A program made the translations under genes and the position numbers. The notes beneath the pieces are model-generated. The model did not search any database. It was not told where the DNA came from and saw only the letters and a list, made by a program, of their open reading frames with translations. This document shows, piece by piece, positions 24,178 through 32,516 of a DNA stretch of 63,549 bases. The stretch is from Methylobacterium sp. J-067 (GTDB taxonomy: Bacteria; Pseudomonadota; Alphaproteobacteria; Rhizobiales; Beijerinckiaceae). Each line of letters begins with the position of its first letter. Within the stretch, counting starts at the first letter, position 1. The stretch covers positions 1-63,549 of the forward strand of contig NZ_JAKSXZ010000030.1 of assembly GCF_022829465.1 (NCBI RefSeq), written 5' to 3'.

Positions 24178-25801
24178 ACCGGGGATGCCCGTGCTCCGCG
24201 CCGTCCTGGTCCTCGTCTGTCTCGCCCTCGTGCCGGCTCCCGCCGCCGCCGCGTCCCTCGACCGGGCGGGGTTCGCGGCGGGCCTGTGCGATGACGCCGC
24301 CGGGCAGGTTCGCGCCGCCGAGGGCCTGATTCAATCCGCCGGAGAACTGCCGTCGGACGACCTCGCCTTCGCCGCCAACCTCCTCGGCGCACTCGCCGAG
24401 CGCCGCCTCGCCTGCCCGGCGGATGGCGCCCTCCTCCTCGACAGGCCCGGCGCGCCCGAGGGGCGCGATGCGCTTACCGGCCTCGCGCGGGCGGCCCCGG
24501 ACGCGCGGGTGCCGGTCCTCGGGTTGCGCCAGCGCGCCGCCGTGGAGACGGCGCGCGGCGTCTCCGCCCTGCTCACCGGCCCCGATCCGGCCGCCCGATC
24601 CGCTGGCCTCGCCGCCGCCGAGCGGCGCATCGCTACCGTCCCGGCGGCTGTGCTCGACCGGGCGCGGGATGCGGAGAGCGATGCCGGATTGAAGGAGCGG
24701 ATCACCGGCCTCGCCCAGGCGGCGGCTCTGTCGTCGCCCGATCCGGTTCGGCGCCGGGCGGCCATCGCCGCCGTGGCCGCCCATCCGTCGGGGGCCGCCC
24801 AGGCGCGCCTCGCGGCGCTGAAGGGCGACCCGGCCTACGCCGCCGACCCGGCCTTCCGGGCGGCCCTCGACGCCGGCCTCGCCACGGTCTCCCGCGCGGT
24901 GGCGGTCGGGGACGGCCTCGCGGTGGTCTATAACGGGCTGAGCTTCGCCAGCATCCTGTTCATGGCGGCGGCCGGGCTCGCGATCATCTTCGGGCTGATG
25001 GGCGTGATCAACCTCGCCCAGGGCGAGTTCATCATGCTCGGCGCCTACGCCACCTACGGCGTGCAGGAAGCCTTCCGCCGCCTCGCCCCCGGCCTCCTCG
25101 ACCTCTATCTCGTCGCGGCCATCCCCGTGGCCTTCTGCGCCGTCGCCCTGGTGGGGATCGTCGTCGAGGCGCTGATCCTCCGCCATCTCTACCGGCGGCC
25201 GCTCATGAGCCTGCTGGCCACCTGGGCGGTGAGCCTGCTCCTCGTGAACCTCGTGCGCGTGACGGTGGGCACCCAGAACCTGCAATTCGTCATGCCCGCC
25301 TATGTCAGCGGCGGCGTGCCCCTCTACGCCGACTTCGTCGTGACCTGGAACCGGCTCTTCGCCATCGGCTTCGCGGCGGCGACCCTCGTCCTGACGCTGC
25401 TGATCCTGCGCCGCACGCCGCTGGGGCTCGACATCCGCGCCGTGACCCAGAACCGCGACATGGCCGCCTGCCTCGGCCTGCCGACCCGCCGGGTCGACCG
25501 CCTCGCCTTCGGGCTGGGCTCGGGCATCGCCGGGCTCGCCGGGGTGGCCCTCTGCCCGATCTACAGCGTCAATCCCGGCATGGGGTCGGGCTTCATCGTC
25601 GACAGCTTCATGGTCGTGGTGCTGGGCGGCGTCGGCAGCCTCCTCGGGACGCTGGTGGCGGCCCTCGGGATCGGCGGCGCCAACGTGCTGATCGAGCCGG
25701 TCTCCGGTGCGGTCGCCGCCAAGGTCATCGTGCTCGTGGGCATCATCCTGTTCCTGCAGCGGCGGCCCGAGGGGCTGTTCGCGGTGCGGAGGCGGCGGTG
25801 A
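24170..25801 (+). CDS. UrtB-type ABC permease with long N-terminal periplasmic domain
   Basis: The 543-residue protein has a signal/anchor (about 1-28), a helical, Ala-rich periplasmic domain of about 210 residues with HEAT-like repeats, and then a LivH/UrtB permease domain from about residue 255 (LMGVINLAQGEFIMLGAYAT). This long architecture is that of classical urea permease UrtB, in contrast to the short form in copy 1. The start overlaps the preceding gene by eight bases and the end overlaps the next by four. Confidence 0.88.
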   Translation: MAEPGMPVLRAVLVLVCLALVPAPAAAASLDRAGFAAGLCDDAAGQVRAAEGLIQSAGELPSDDLAFAANLLGALAERRLACPADGALLLDRPGAPEGRDALTGLARAAPDARVPVLGLRQRAAVETARGVSALLTGPDPAARSAGLAAAERRIATVPAAVLDRARDAESDAGLKERITGLAQAAALSSPDPVRRRAAIAAVAAHPSGAAQARLAALKGDPAYAADPAFRAALDAGLATVSRAVAVGDGLAVVYNGLSFASILFMAAAGLAIIFGLMGVINLAQGEFIMLGAYATYGVQEAFRRLAPGLLDLYLVAAIPVAFCAVALVGIVVEALILRHLYRRPLMSLLATWAVSLLLVNLVRVTVGTQNLQFVMPAYVSGGVPLYADFVVTWNRLFAIGFAAATLVLTLLILRRTPLGLDIRAVTQNRDMAACLGLPTRRVDRLAFGLGSGIAGLAGVALCPIYSVNPGMGSGFIVDSFMVVVLGGVGSLLGTLVAALGIGGANVLIEPVSGAVAAKVIVLVGIILFLQRRPEGLFAVRRRR

Positions 25802-26898
25802 GCGGCGCCGTGCAGACCGTCCTCGCACCCCCGGCCGGCCCGGCCCGGCGCGCGGTGCGCGATCCCCTGGTCGCCGGCCTCGTCGGCCTCTGCCTCGCCG
25901 TCGCGGTGGGGCTCCTCGTGGCGCGGCCCGCGCCGTATCTCGTCAACGCGCTGGGCCAGCTCGCGACCTTCGCGATCCTGGCCGTGTCCCTCGATCTGGT
26001 CTGGGGCTATCTCGGCATCCTCAGCCTGGGCCACGGGCTGTTCTTCGCCATCGGCGGCTACGTCTGCGCCATGCACCTCCTGTCCCACGGGGTGGCGGTG
26101 ACGGGCGTGCAGCCGGACTTCGTGCAGTTCATGGGGTGGAAGAGCCTGCCGGCCTATTGGGCGGGGCTCGACCATCCGGCCTACGCCCTCGTCCTGGCCC
26201 TGGCGCTCGCCGGCCTCGTCGCCTTCCTGTTCGGGCTCGCCTCGTTCCGCTCGCGGGTCAACGGCGTCTATTTCTCGATCATCAGCCAAGCCCTCGTCTA
26301 CGTCGCAATGCTGCTGATGTACCGCAACGACACCGGCCTCGGCGGCAACAACGGCATGACCGGGTTCCCGCTCCTGTTCGGCTGGCCGATGGGCTCCCCC
26401 GGCGTGGCCACCGGGCTGGCCGTCGCCGCCCTGGTGGCGCTGGCCGCCGTGCTCGCCGGCACGCGACTCCTCGTCGGCAGCGCCGTGGGCCGGCGGATGA
26501 TCGCCTGCCGCGACGACGAGACCCGCCTGCGCACCCTCGGCTACAGCACCACCCGGCTGAAGCTCGGCATCTGGTGCCTCTCGGCCATGATCGCGGCCCT
26601 CGCCGGCATCCTCTACGTGCCGCAGGTCGGCATCATCAACCCGCGCGTGTTGGCGCCCGACCTCTCCATCGAGATCGCCGTCTGGGTGGCCATCGGCGGC
26701 CTGGGGCGGCTCGGCGGGGCGGTGATCGGCGCCGTGCTCGTCAACGGCCTGAAGTTCTGGCTCAGCACCGCGATGCCGGAGGCGTGGCCCTTCATCCTGT
26801 CGGGGCTGGTGCTCGTCGTGGTGCTGGTCCTGCCGAACGGCCTGCTCGACCTCGTGGCCCTGCGCCCCCGCCCGAACTGGCTGCGGAGGTCCCGATGA
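25798..26898 (+). CDS. UrtC-type ABC permease, copy 2
   Basis: The 366-residue protein starts at GTG, overlapping the UrtB-type gene. It is of the LivM/UrtC family, with VWGYLGILSLGHGLFFAIGG and the ATPase-contact loop GRRMIACRDDETRLRTLGYS. It has eight to nine membrane helices. It partners the long UrtB-type permease and is coupled to the next ATPase gene by a four-base overlap. Confidence 0.88.
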   Translation: MSGAVQTVLAPPAGPARRAVRDPLVAGLVGLCLAVAVGLLVARPAPYLVNALGQLATFAILAVSLDLVWGYLGILSLGHGLFFAIGGYVCAMHLLSHGVAVTGVQPDFVQFMGWKSLPAYWAGLDHPAYALVLALALAGLVAFLFGLASFRSRVNGVYFSIISQALVYVAMLLMYRNDTGLGGNNGMTGFPLLFGWPMGSPGVATGLAVAALVALAAVLAGTRLLVGSAVGRRMIACRDDETRLRTLGYSTTRLKLGIWCLSAMIAALAGILYVPQVGIINPRVLAPDLSIEIAVWVAIGGLGRLGGAVIGAVLVNGLKFWLSTAMPEAWPFILSGLVLVVVLVLPNGLLDLVALRPRPNWLRRSR

Positions 26899-27605
26899 CC
26901 GGCCTCGTCATCGAGGCCCTGACGGTCGCGTTCGGTCGCTTCACGGCGCTGGACGGCGTCTCGCTGGCGGTCGATCCCGGCGAGGTGCGGGCGGTGATCG
27001 GGCCGAACGGCGCCGGCAAGACCACCCTGCTCGACGTGATCTCCGGCATCACCAAGCCGGTCTCCGGCCGGGTGATGCTCGGTGATCGGATCGACCTCAC
27101 CACGCGGTCGGAGGCGGAGATCGCGCGGGCCGGCGTGCGGCGCAAGTTCCAGAAGCCCAGCGTCTTCCCGGCGCTCACCGTGCGGGAGAACCTGGAGATC
27201 GGCTGCGGGCCCGCCGTCCCGGCCGGGGCGCGGGCCGCCCGCATCGCCTCCGTCCTCGGCGAGATCGGCCTCCGCCCCCGGGCCGACATCATCGCCGGCC
27301 GCCTGTCCCACGGGGAAAAGCAGTGGCTGGAGATCGGCATGGTGCTCGCCGCCGAGCCGGCCCTGCTGCTCCTCGACGAGCCCGTGGCCGGGTTGTCCGA
27401 TGCCGAGACCGCGCAGACTGCCGCGCTGATCCGCGCCCTGCGGCGGCCGGACCGGGCGATCCTGGTGATCGAGCACGACATGGACTTCGTCGAGGCCGTC
27501 GCCGACCGGGTGACGGTGCTGCACGAGGGCCGCACGCTCTACGAGGGCAGCCTGCACGGCGCCCGGAGCGATGCCCGCGTCATCGAGGTCTTCCTCGGCC
27601 GATGA
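26895..27605 (+). CDS. UrtD-type ABC ATPase, copy 2
   Basis: The 236-residue ATPase has Walker A GPNGAGKTT, the UrtD-type signature LSHGEKQWLEIGM, Walker B LLLLDEPVAGL and VIEHDMDFV. It is shorter than copy 1 because it lacks the N-terminal extension. It overlaps neighbours on both sides by four bases. Confidence 0.9.
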   Translation: MTGLVIEALTVAFGRFTALDGVSLAVDPGEVRAVIGPNGAGKTTLLDVISGITKPVSGRVMLGDRIDLTTRSEAEIARAGVRRKFQKPSVFPALTVRENLEIGCGPAVPAGARAARIASVLGEIGLRPRADIIAGRLSHGEKQWLEIGMVLAAEPALLLLDEPVAGLSDAETAQTAALIRALRRPDRAILVIEHDMDFVEAVADRVTVLHEGRTLYEGSLHGARSDARVIEVFLGR

Positions 27606-28315
27606 CGCACGCCGCCACGCCCGCCCGCCTCACCGTCGAGGGGCTCGATCAGCATTACGGCAGCGCGCAGGTGCTGCGCGGGATCGCGCTCGCGGTCGAG
27701 CCGGGGGCCTGCCTCACCGTGCTCGGCCGCAACGGCGCGGGCAAGACCACGCTGCTGCGCTGCCTCACCGGCTCGATCCCCGAGAGCCGCGGCCGCATCG
27801 CCCTGGACGGGACCGAGCTGACGCGCCTGTCCCCCGACCGGCGCGCCCGCGCGGGCCTCGCCTACGTTCCGCAGGGGCGCGAGATCTTCCCGGATCTGAG
27901 CGTCGCCGAGAACCTGCGGGTCGCCGCCCGCGCCCACGGGCTGGAGCGCACCGGGGCGGTGGACGAGGCAGTCGCCCTGTTCCCCGCCCTGCGCGGGCTC
28001 TGGCACCGGCCGGGGGGAAACCTCTCGGGCGGCCAGCAGCAGCAGCTCGCCATCGCCCGCGCGCTCGCCACCCGGCCCCGCGCCCTCCTCCTCGACGAGC
28101 CGACGGAGGGCATCCAGCCCTCCATCGTCGCCGCCATCGAGGAGGTGATCGCCGGGCTGAAAGGCCGGATCACCGTACTGCTGGTGGAGCAGTACCTCGA
28201 TTTCGCGCTCCGGGTCGCCGACACCGTGGTGGTGGTGTCGCGGGGCCACGTCGTCGCGCGCGGCGATCCCGGGTCCCTGAGCCACGAAACCCTCACACGG
28301 CACATCGCCGTCTGA
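27602..28315 (+). CDS. UrtE-type ABC ATPase, copy 2
   Basis: The 237-residue LivF/UrtE ATPase has Walker A LGRNGAGKTT, signature LSGGQQQQLAIARAL and Walker B LLLDEPTEGIQPSI. It completes the second five-gene transporter. The next gene follows after 18 bases with its own strong ribosome site, consistent with one transcript. Confidence 0.9.
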   Translation: MTHAATPARLTVEGLDQHYGSAQVLRGIALAVEPGACLTVLGRNGAGKTTLLRCLTGSIPESRGRIALDGTELTRLSPDRRARAGLAYVPQGREIFPDLSVAENLRVAARAHGLERTGAVDEAVALFPALRGLWHRPGGNLSGGQQQQLAIARALATRPRALLLDEPTEGIQPSIVAAIEEVIAGLKGRITVLLVEQYLDFALRVADTVVVVSRGHVVARGDPGSLSHETLTRHIAV

Positions 28316-28333
28316 CAGTTGGAAGGAGCCGCC

Positions 28334-29281
28334 GTGCCCACCCATCACGAGATCCCCGCCACCCCCGAGACGATGGTGCTCGGCTATTTCGACGCCGCGC
28401 TGCCGCCGGTCCTGACGGTCCAGTCGGGCGACACCGTCACCCTCCACTCGCATCCGGCGGGCGGACGCGAATGCCTCCACCCGGACCCGGCGCGGGTGCC
28501 CGCCGACCTGCTCCAGGCCCTCGACACGCTCCCCTCTGGCCCCGGCCCCCACTTCGTCACCGGCCCGATCCACGTGGAAGGCGCCGAGCCCGGCGACATG
28601 CTGCAGGTCGACATCCTCGACCTGAAGTTCCGCCTCGACTGGGGCTTCGTGGCGATCCTGCCGCTGCTCGGAACCCTGCCGGACGAGTTCACCGAGTACG
28701 AGACGATCCACGCCGACATCGACACAGCGCGCGGCGTCTGCCGCCTGCCCTGGGGCGCGGAACTGCCCCTCGATCCGTTCTTCGGCATCCTCGGCACCGC
28801 GCCGCCGGCCGCCTGGGGGCGGGTCGGCACGCCGGTGCCCCGCGCCTTCGGCGGCAACATGGACAACAAGGAGATGCGGGTCGGCACGACCCTCTACCTG
28901 CCGGTGTTCAACGCCGGCGGCGGCTTCTACGCGGGCGACGGCCACGGCGTGCAGGGCGACGGCGAGGTCTGCATCACCGCCCTGGAGACCGGGTTGACCG
29001 GCACGTTCCGCCTGACCGTCCGCAAGGACCTGCCGGCCGCGTGGCCCTTCGCCGAGACGCCCACCGACCTGATGGCGATCGGCCTGCACGAGAGCCTCGA
29101 CGAGGCGATGCGCCAAGCCGTGCGCGAGATGGTGCGCCTCGTCTGCGCACGCACGAGCCTCACCCGCAACCAGGCCTACATGCTCTGCTCGCTCGCCGGG
29201 AACCTGCGGATCACCCAGACGGTGGACGGCAACAAGGGCGTGCACATGCTGATGCCCAAGGCGGCCCTCGCCACGGCGTGA
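28334..29281 (+). CDS. Acetamidase/formamidase family hydrolase, distinct from FmdA
   Basis: The GTG at 28334 is preceded by GGAAGGAG at ideal spacing; an upstream TTG would lie before that site. The 315-residue protein has family motifs (GPIHVEGAEPGDMLQVDILD, AFGGNMDNKEMRVG, GDGHGVQGDGEV) but is about 95 residues shorter than FmdA and lacks its N-terminal and C-terminal segments. It probably hydrolyses a different short amide. It is last in the operon of the second transporter and may act on its substrate. Confidence 0.9.
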   Translation: MPTHHEIPATPETMVLGYFDAALPPVLTVQSGDTVTLHSHPAGGRECLHPDPARVPADLLQALDTLPSGPGPHFVTGPIHVEGAEPGDMLQVDILDLKFRLDWGFVAILPLLGTLPDEFTEYETIHADIDTARGVCRLPWGAELPLDPFFGILGTAPPAAWGRVGTPVPRAFGGNMDNKEMRVGTTLYLPVFNAGGGFYAGDGHGVQGDGEVCITALETGLTGTFRLTVRKDLPAAWPFAETPTDLMAIGLHESLDEAMRQAVREMVRLVCARTSLTRNQAYMLCSLAGNLRITQTVDGNKGVHMLMPKAALATA

Positions 29282-29300
29282 GGCGGGACGGGCCTGCGTC

Positions 29301-29654
29301 TCAGTTCGCGCTTCGGACGAAGGCGAACCGGCCGACGCAGGCCTCGGCGCCGCGATGGCGGAGCACCGGTCGCGCCCCTGCGGGGCCGGTGCGGGCCGGC
29401 TCCGGTCGCGACGGCTGCACGAGCAGGGCCGCCCGGAGCCGCTGCACCTCCGCCCGGAGGTCGGCGTTCTCCCGCTCGACCTGATCGAGGCGGGCCACCC
29501 CGGCCGGTTTCAGCCCGCCGAGCCGTCGCCGCCAGCGATAGAAGGTGCCGGGCGAGACATGCGCGCTCGCGCAGATCGCCGCGATCGGGATGCCCCTCTC
29601 GGCCTCGCCCAGCAGGAAGGCGATTTCCTCGTCCGTGTGCAGGGACCGACGCAT
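29301..29654 (-). CDS. Orphan IS3-type helix-turn-helix protein (OrfA-like)
   Basis: A GGGAGG ribosome site at good spacing supports the ATG at 29654. The 117-residue protein resembles OrfA of IS3-family elements: MRRSLHTDEEIAFLLGEAER, then an HTH (ICASAHVSPGTFYRWRRR) and a leucine-zipper-like stretch (LDQVERENADLRAEVQRLRA). No OrfB transposase or terminal repeats are seen, and the C-terminus is degenerate (Pro/Ala/Arg). It is probably an IS remnant or a domesticated DNA-binding protein. It lies at the end of the amide operon, convergent with its last gene. Confidence 0.65.
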   Translation of the reverse strand: MRRSLHTDEEIAFLLGEAERGIPIAAICASAHVSPGTFYRWRRRLGGLKPAGVARLDQVERENADLRAEVQRLRAALLVQPSRPEPARTGPAGARPVLRHRGAEACVGRFAFVRSAN

Positions 29655-29935
29655 GCGGGACCTCCCGGTTCTTCGACCTCGAACGCCCATCGGGCGAGCA
29701 AGAATTGGACCGGGGACGGAAAGGACGGGAGCGGGGCGCCCGCGAGGGATCGTCTCCAGCCGCCCGTAGACTGTATAGGTCGCACGATGGCGCCGGATCT
29801 ACAGTCAAAATAATTGCTATAGACTCCCAATAAAATAAATTTGTCGGCCAAGCATCCAAACCCGCTTCCGGCCATTGATGGGGCGCCGGTTTTCCAGTGG
29901 GACGAGGCGCGCACGGGTCGCCGGGAGCGAGCGTT

Positions 29936-30877
29936 TTGGCCGATCCATCCTTCGTCAAAACGTTCGTCCAGAGCACGGAAGAGGTCGAGACGGGCCGCGC
30001 TTTCGAGTACTGGCGAGATTCGATCTCCGCGCTGAGCGGCGTCGACATCCATACGACGAAGCCGGCATCCGCGTTCTCGGCCGGTCGCTTCATCGCCCGG
30101 GCCTCGCACAGCGTCCTGCTCCACACGCGAAGCGATCAGGTCGGGGTGACGCGGCTGGCGCATCACATTCGCCGGGACGAGGACGATTCGGTGAGCCTCG
30201 CCATGTTCCTGTCCGGGAGCGGGTATTTCGAACAGGGCAATCGCGGCGCGCGGCTGGTGCCCGGCGATATCAGTCTCGTCGATGCCCACCGCCCCTATCA
30301 GGTCGGCGGGTACGAAGCCTACGAGGAGGTGCGGCTGCGGGTGTCGCGCTCCCTGTTCCGCACCCATGTCGGCGAGCCGGAGGTCTATGCGGGACGCGTG
30401 ATCCCGAGCGGCCCGCACAGCGCCCTCTTCGCGAGCTATCTGCAGACCTATGCGGGTTTGGTCGGGCGGATGTCCGAGGCCGAGGCGAAGGTCGCCATCG
30501 AGGGCGCGCTGCACCTCGTCTGGACCTTCACCGCCACGTCCGAAGGGCCCGTCTCGTCCGAGGCGCTGCGCTCCCTCGCCCTGGTCCATATCGAGCGCGG
30601 CCTGCACGATCCGCATTTCGGGCCGGAGGCGATGTGCCGGAGCCTGCAGGTGTCCCGCACCCGGCTCTACGCCGCGTTCGCGGAGGGCGACGGCGTCGTG
30701 GCGACGATCCGTGACGCACGGCTCGACCGTGCGCGCGCCTACCTATCCCATCCGGCGCAGGCGCGTGAAAGCGTGGCCACGATCATGATCCGGTGCGGCT
30801 TCACTGATCCGTCGCTATTCAGCCGGTCATTCCGCCGTCGGTTCGGGGTGGCGCCGCGCGACGTCAGGCCCCGCTGA
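29936..30877 (+). CDS. AraC-family transcriptional regulator
   Basis: The product (about 313 aa from TTG 29936, which follows a GGGAG element; GTG 29897 is an alternative) has an N-terminal AraC-type sensing domain (about 15-190, with a beta-rich middle such as VSLAMFLSGSGYFEQGN) and a C-terminal double HTH (about 215-310: MCRSLQVSRTRLYAAF and ATIMIRCGFTDPSLFSRSFR). It is of the general AraC_binding_2 type, so the ligand cannot be predicted. The region upstream (29800-29840) is AT-rich and likely holds the promoter. No target is identified; the neighbouring ExoY or amide genes are possible. Confidence 0.82.
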   Translation: MADPSFVKTFVQSTEEVETGRAFEYWRDSISALSGVDIHTTKPASAFSAGRFIARASHSVLLHTRSDQVGVTRLAHHIRRDEDDSVSLAMFLSGSGYFEQGNRGARLVPGDISLVDAHRPYQVGGYEAYEEVRLRVSRSLFRTHVGEPEVYAGRVIPSGPHSALFASYLQTYAGLVGRMSEAEAKVAIEGALHLVWTFTATSEGPVSSEALRSLALVHIERGLHDPHFGPEAMCRSLQVSRTRLYAAFAEGDGVVATIRDARLDRARAYLSHPAQARESVATIMIRCGFTDPSLFSRSFRRRFGVAPRDVRPR

Positions 30878-30900
30878 CCGAGGGGCCGGCGCTTCCCGGC

Positions 30901-31602
30901 TCACCGGCTGCCGCGCTGGCCGAAGACGGCGGGAACGGTGCGGATCAGGATCACGAGATCCCGCTTGAGGCTCCAGCCGGCGGCGTAGGCGAGATCGAGC
31001 GCGATGCGCTCCTCGTAAGTCGTGTCCGAGCGGCCGGAGACCTGCCACAGGCCGGTGACGCCAGGCGGCACGGAGAAGCAGGCGGGGAAGGCCGACCCGT
31101 ACCGCGCCACCTCGGCTTGCACGATCGGTCGGGGCCCGACGAGGCTCATGTCCCCACGCAGGACGTTGATCAGTTGCGGCAACTCATCGAGGGATGTCTT
31201 GCGCAGCACGCGGCCGATGGCCGTCACGCGCGGATCGTCGGTGAGCTTGTGCGTGGCGTCCCATTCGGCCTGCGCCGCCGGGTTGGCGACGAGATGGGCC
31301 GCCAGGGCCGCCTCGGCCTCCACCACCATGGTGCGGAACTTCAGGCAGCCGAAGGGCCGGCCCTGGCGACCCAATCGCCTGTGCCGGAAGATCGGCGACT
31401 TGCGGTCCCCCGCCCAGACCGCGCCGGCGACGAGGGCCAGGAGCGGCAGGAGCAGGACGAGGGCGACGCCCGCCACGATCACATCGATGGCGCGCTTGGC
31501 GGAACGCTCCAGCCACCTGCGGCCCTGCGAAACGGACGTCGCCTCCGCCGGGGCATAGGCCAGGGCCACAGCGTCAGGGGTGATCGGCGCAGCGCGCGGC
31601 AT
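30901..31602 (-). CDS. exoY: ExoY-type undecaprenyl-phosphate sugar-1-phosphate transferase
   Basis: The 233-residue enzyme is a bacterial sugar transferase of the short ExoY type: one N-terminal membrane/re-entrant helix (AIDVIVAGVALVLLLPLLAL) then the catalytic core with KFRTMV, KTSLDELPQLINVLRGDMSL and VGPRP. It transfers a sugar phosphate (often galactose or glucose) onto undecaprenyl phosphate and so starts exopolysaccharide repeat synthesis. It is isolated from other eps genes here, apart from a secreted beta-helix-like protein downstream. The symbol is by family resemblance. Confidence 0.88.
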   Translation of the reverse strand: MPRAAPITPDAVALAYAPAEATSVSQGRRWLERSAKRAIDVIVAGVALVLLLPLLALVAGAVWAGDRKSPIFRHRRLGRQGRPFGCLKFRTMVVEAEAALAAHLVANPAAQAEWDATHKLTDDPRVTAIGRVLRKTSLDELPQLINVLRGDMSLVGPRPIVQAEVARYGSAFPACFSVPPGVTGLWQVSGRSDTTYEERIALDLAYAAGWSLKRDLVILIRTVPAVFGQRGSR

Positions 31603-32516
31603 GGTACAGTCCTCTGGGTTGGCCCGTGTCGGGTCTTGGTCTTGCGATGATCGGTAGGCGATCGACTAGTTTGGAGTGTCGCCTTGCCGCTAGGCCCGGC
31701 CGAATGTCTGATCCCAGGTCAGGAAGATGACGTTGTTTGCATTCGTTTCGAGGCGAACGTGGGCGTCTCCCCGACGCTTGCGCTGTGCTTGGCCAATCCA
31801 GCGGCGGATCAAGTCCGTGTCTTGGAAACGTCGCGACCACCGGGCGCGATAGACAGCTTTCGGTCGAGCGCCCTTCCTGTCCGTACGTCTCCCCACAGCC
31901 ATTGCGTTAGGCCCTGTCGCTTGAGCTGAGCTTTATGCGGCCAGCTCTTCTCGGTCGCCGAAGCTTGGCGTCCCCTTCGGCATGCCTAATAGCAGATGAA
32001 CGCGAATCGTCATTTGACTGCATGTCCTAAAAACTTGGCTCGGCGTCTCGGGCCGGCGCCAGAGGGCGGCGCTATACCGGTATAGAGGGCCGGGCGGGCT
32101 TTCATCCTCCGCATCTCCCGCAGAAAGTCGGTTCACCGATCCGTGCGCGGCCTTGGCTTCTCCCACTTGGCCAAGCCCTCACAGGCTCATCGTCGGCCGG
32201 GGGCATGCCTCCGAAGGTGCCGAAGGTGTTCGCTTCTGCGCGGGATCGTCCCGTCCTGCATGCCCGGCGAGCGTGGCCGCGACGAAACCTTCTGGTCCTG
32301 TCGGGACCAAACCCTAGAACGGAGGTGGGCCTCTCGCTTGGTCCTGATCGAGATCCGCCGGACGCACGTCATGCCCGCACTCGCCGCTACCCTTCGCCTT
32401 CCGACGCTTGGCGGCACGGTGAGGGAGCGGCCCATCAGGCAGTCCGTCATGGCCGGAGACCCGCCTGCGGCGGTCGCCTGCCGCAACTGCGTCTCGTCCG
32501 CGCGATGAGGGGCGTG
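31603..32516. other. Gene-poor 0.9-kb region, possibly decayed mobile DNA
   Basis: No frame here is convincing. Short minus-strand frames (31690-31902 and 31933-32166) encode basic peptides that resemble no family I recognise and may be remnants of a transposase-like gene. A perfect 14-bp palindrome (ctataccggtatag, 32072-32085) and a small inverted repeat (tggtcc/ggacca, 32293-32309) are present. The region separates exoY from a divergently transcribed secreted protein and must contain both promoters. Confidence 0.45.

Noticed and set aside
31690..32166. Two short minus-strand frames in the gene-poor region
   Set aside because: They read as basic peptides with no family match that I can see and no ribosome sites; treated as possible remnants rather than genes.
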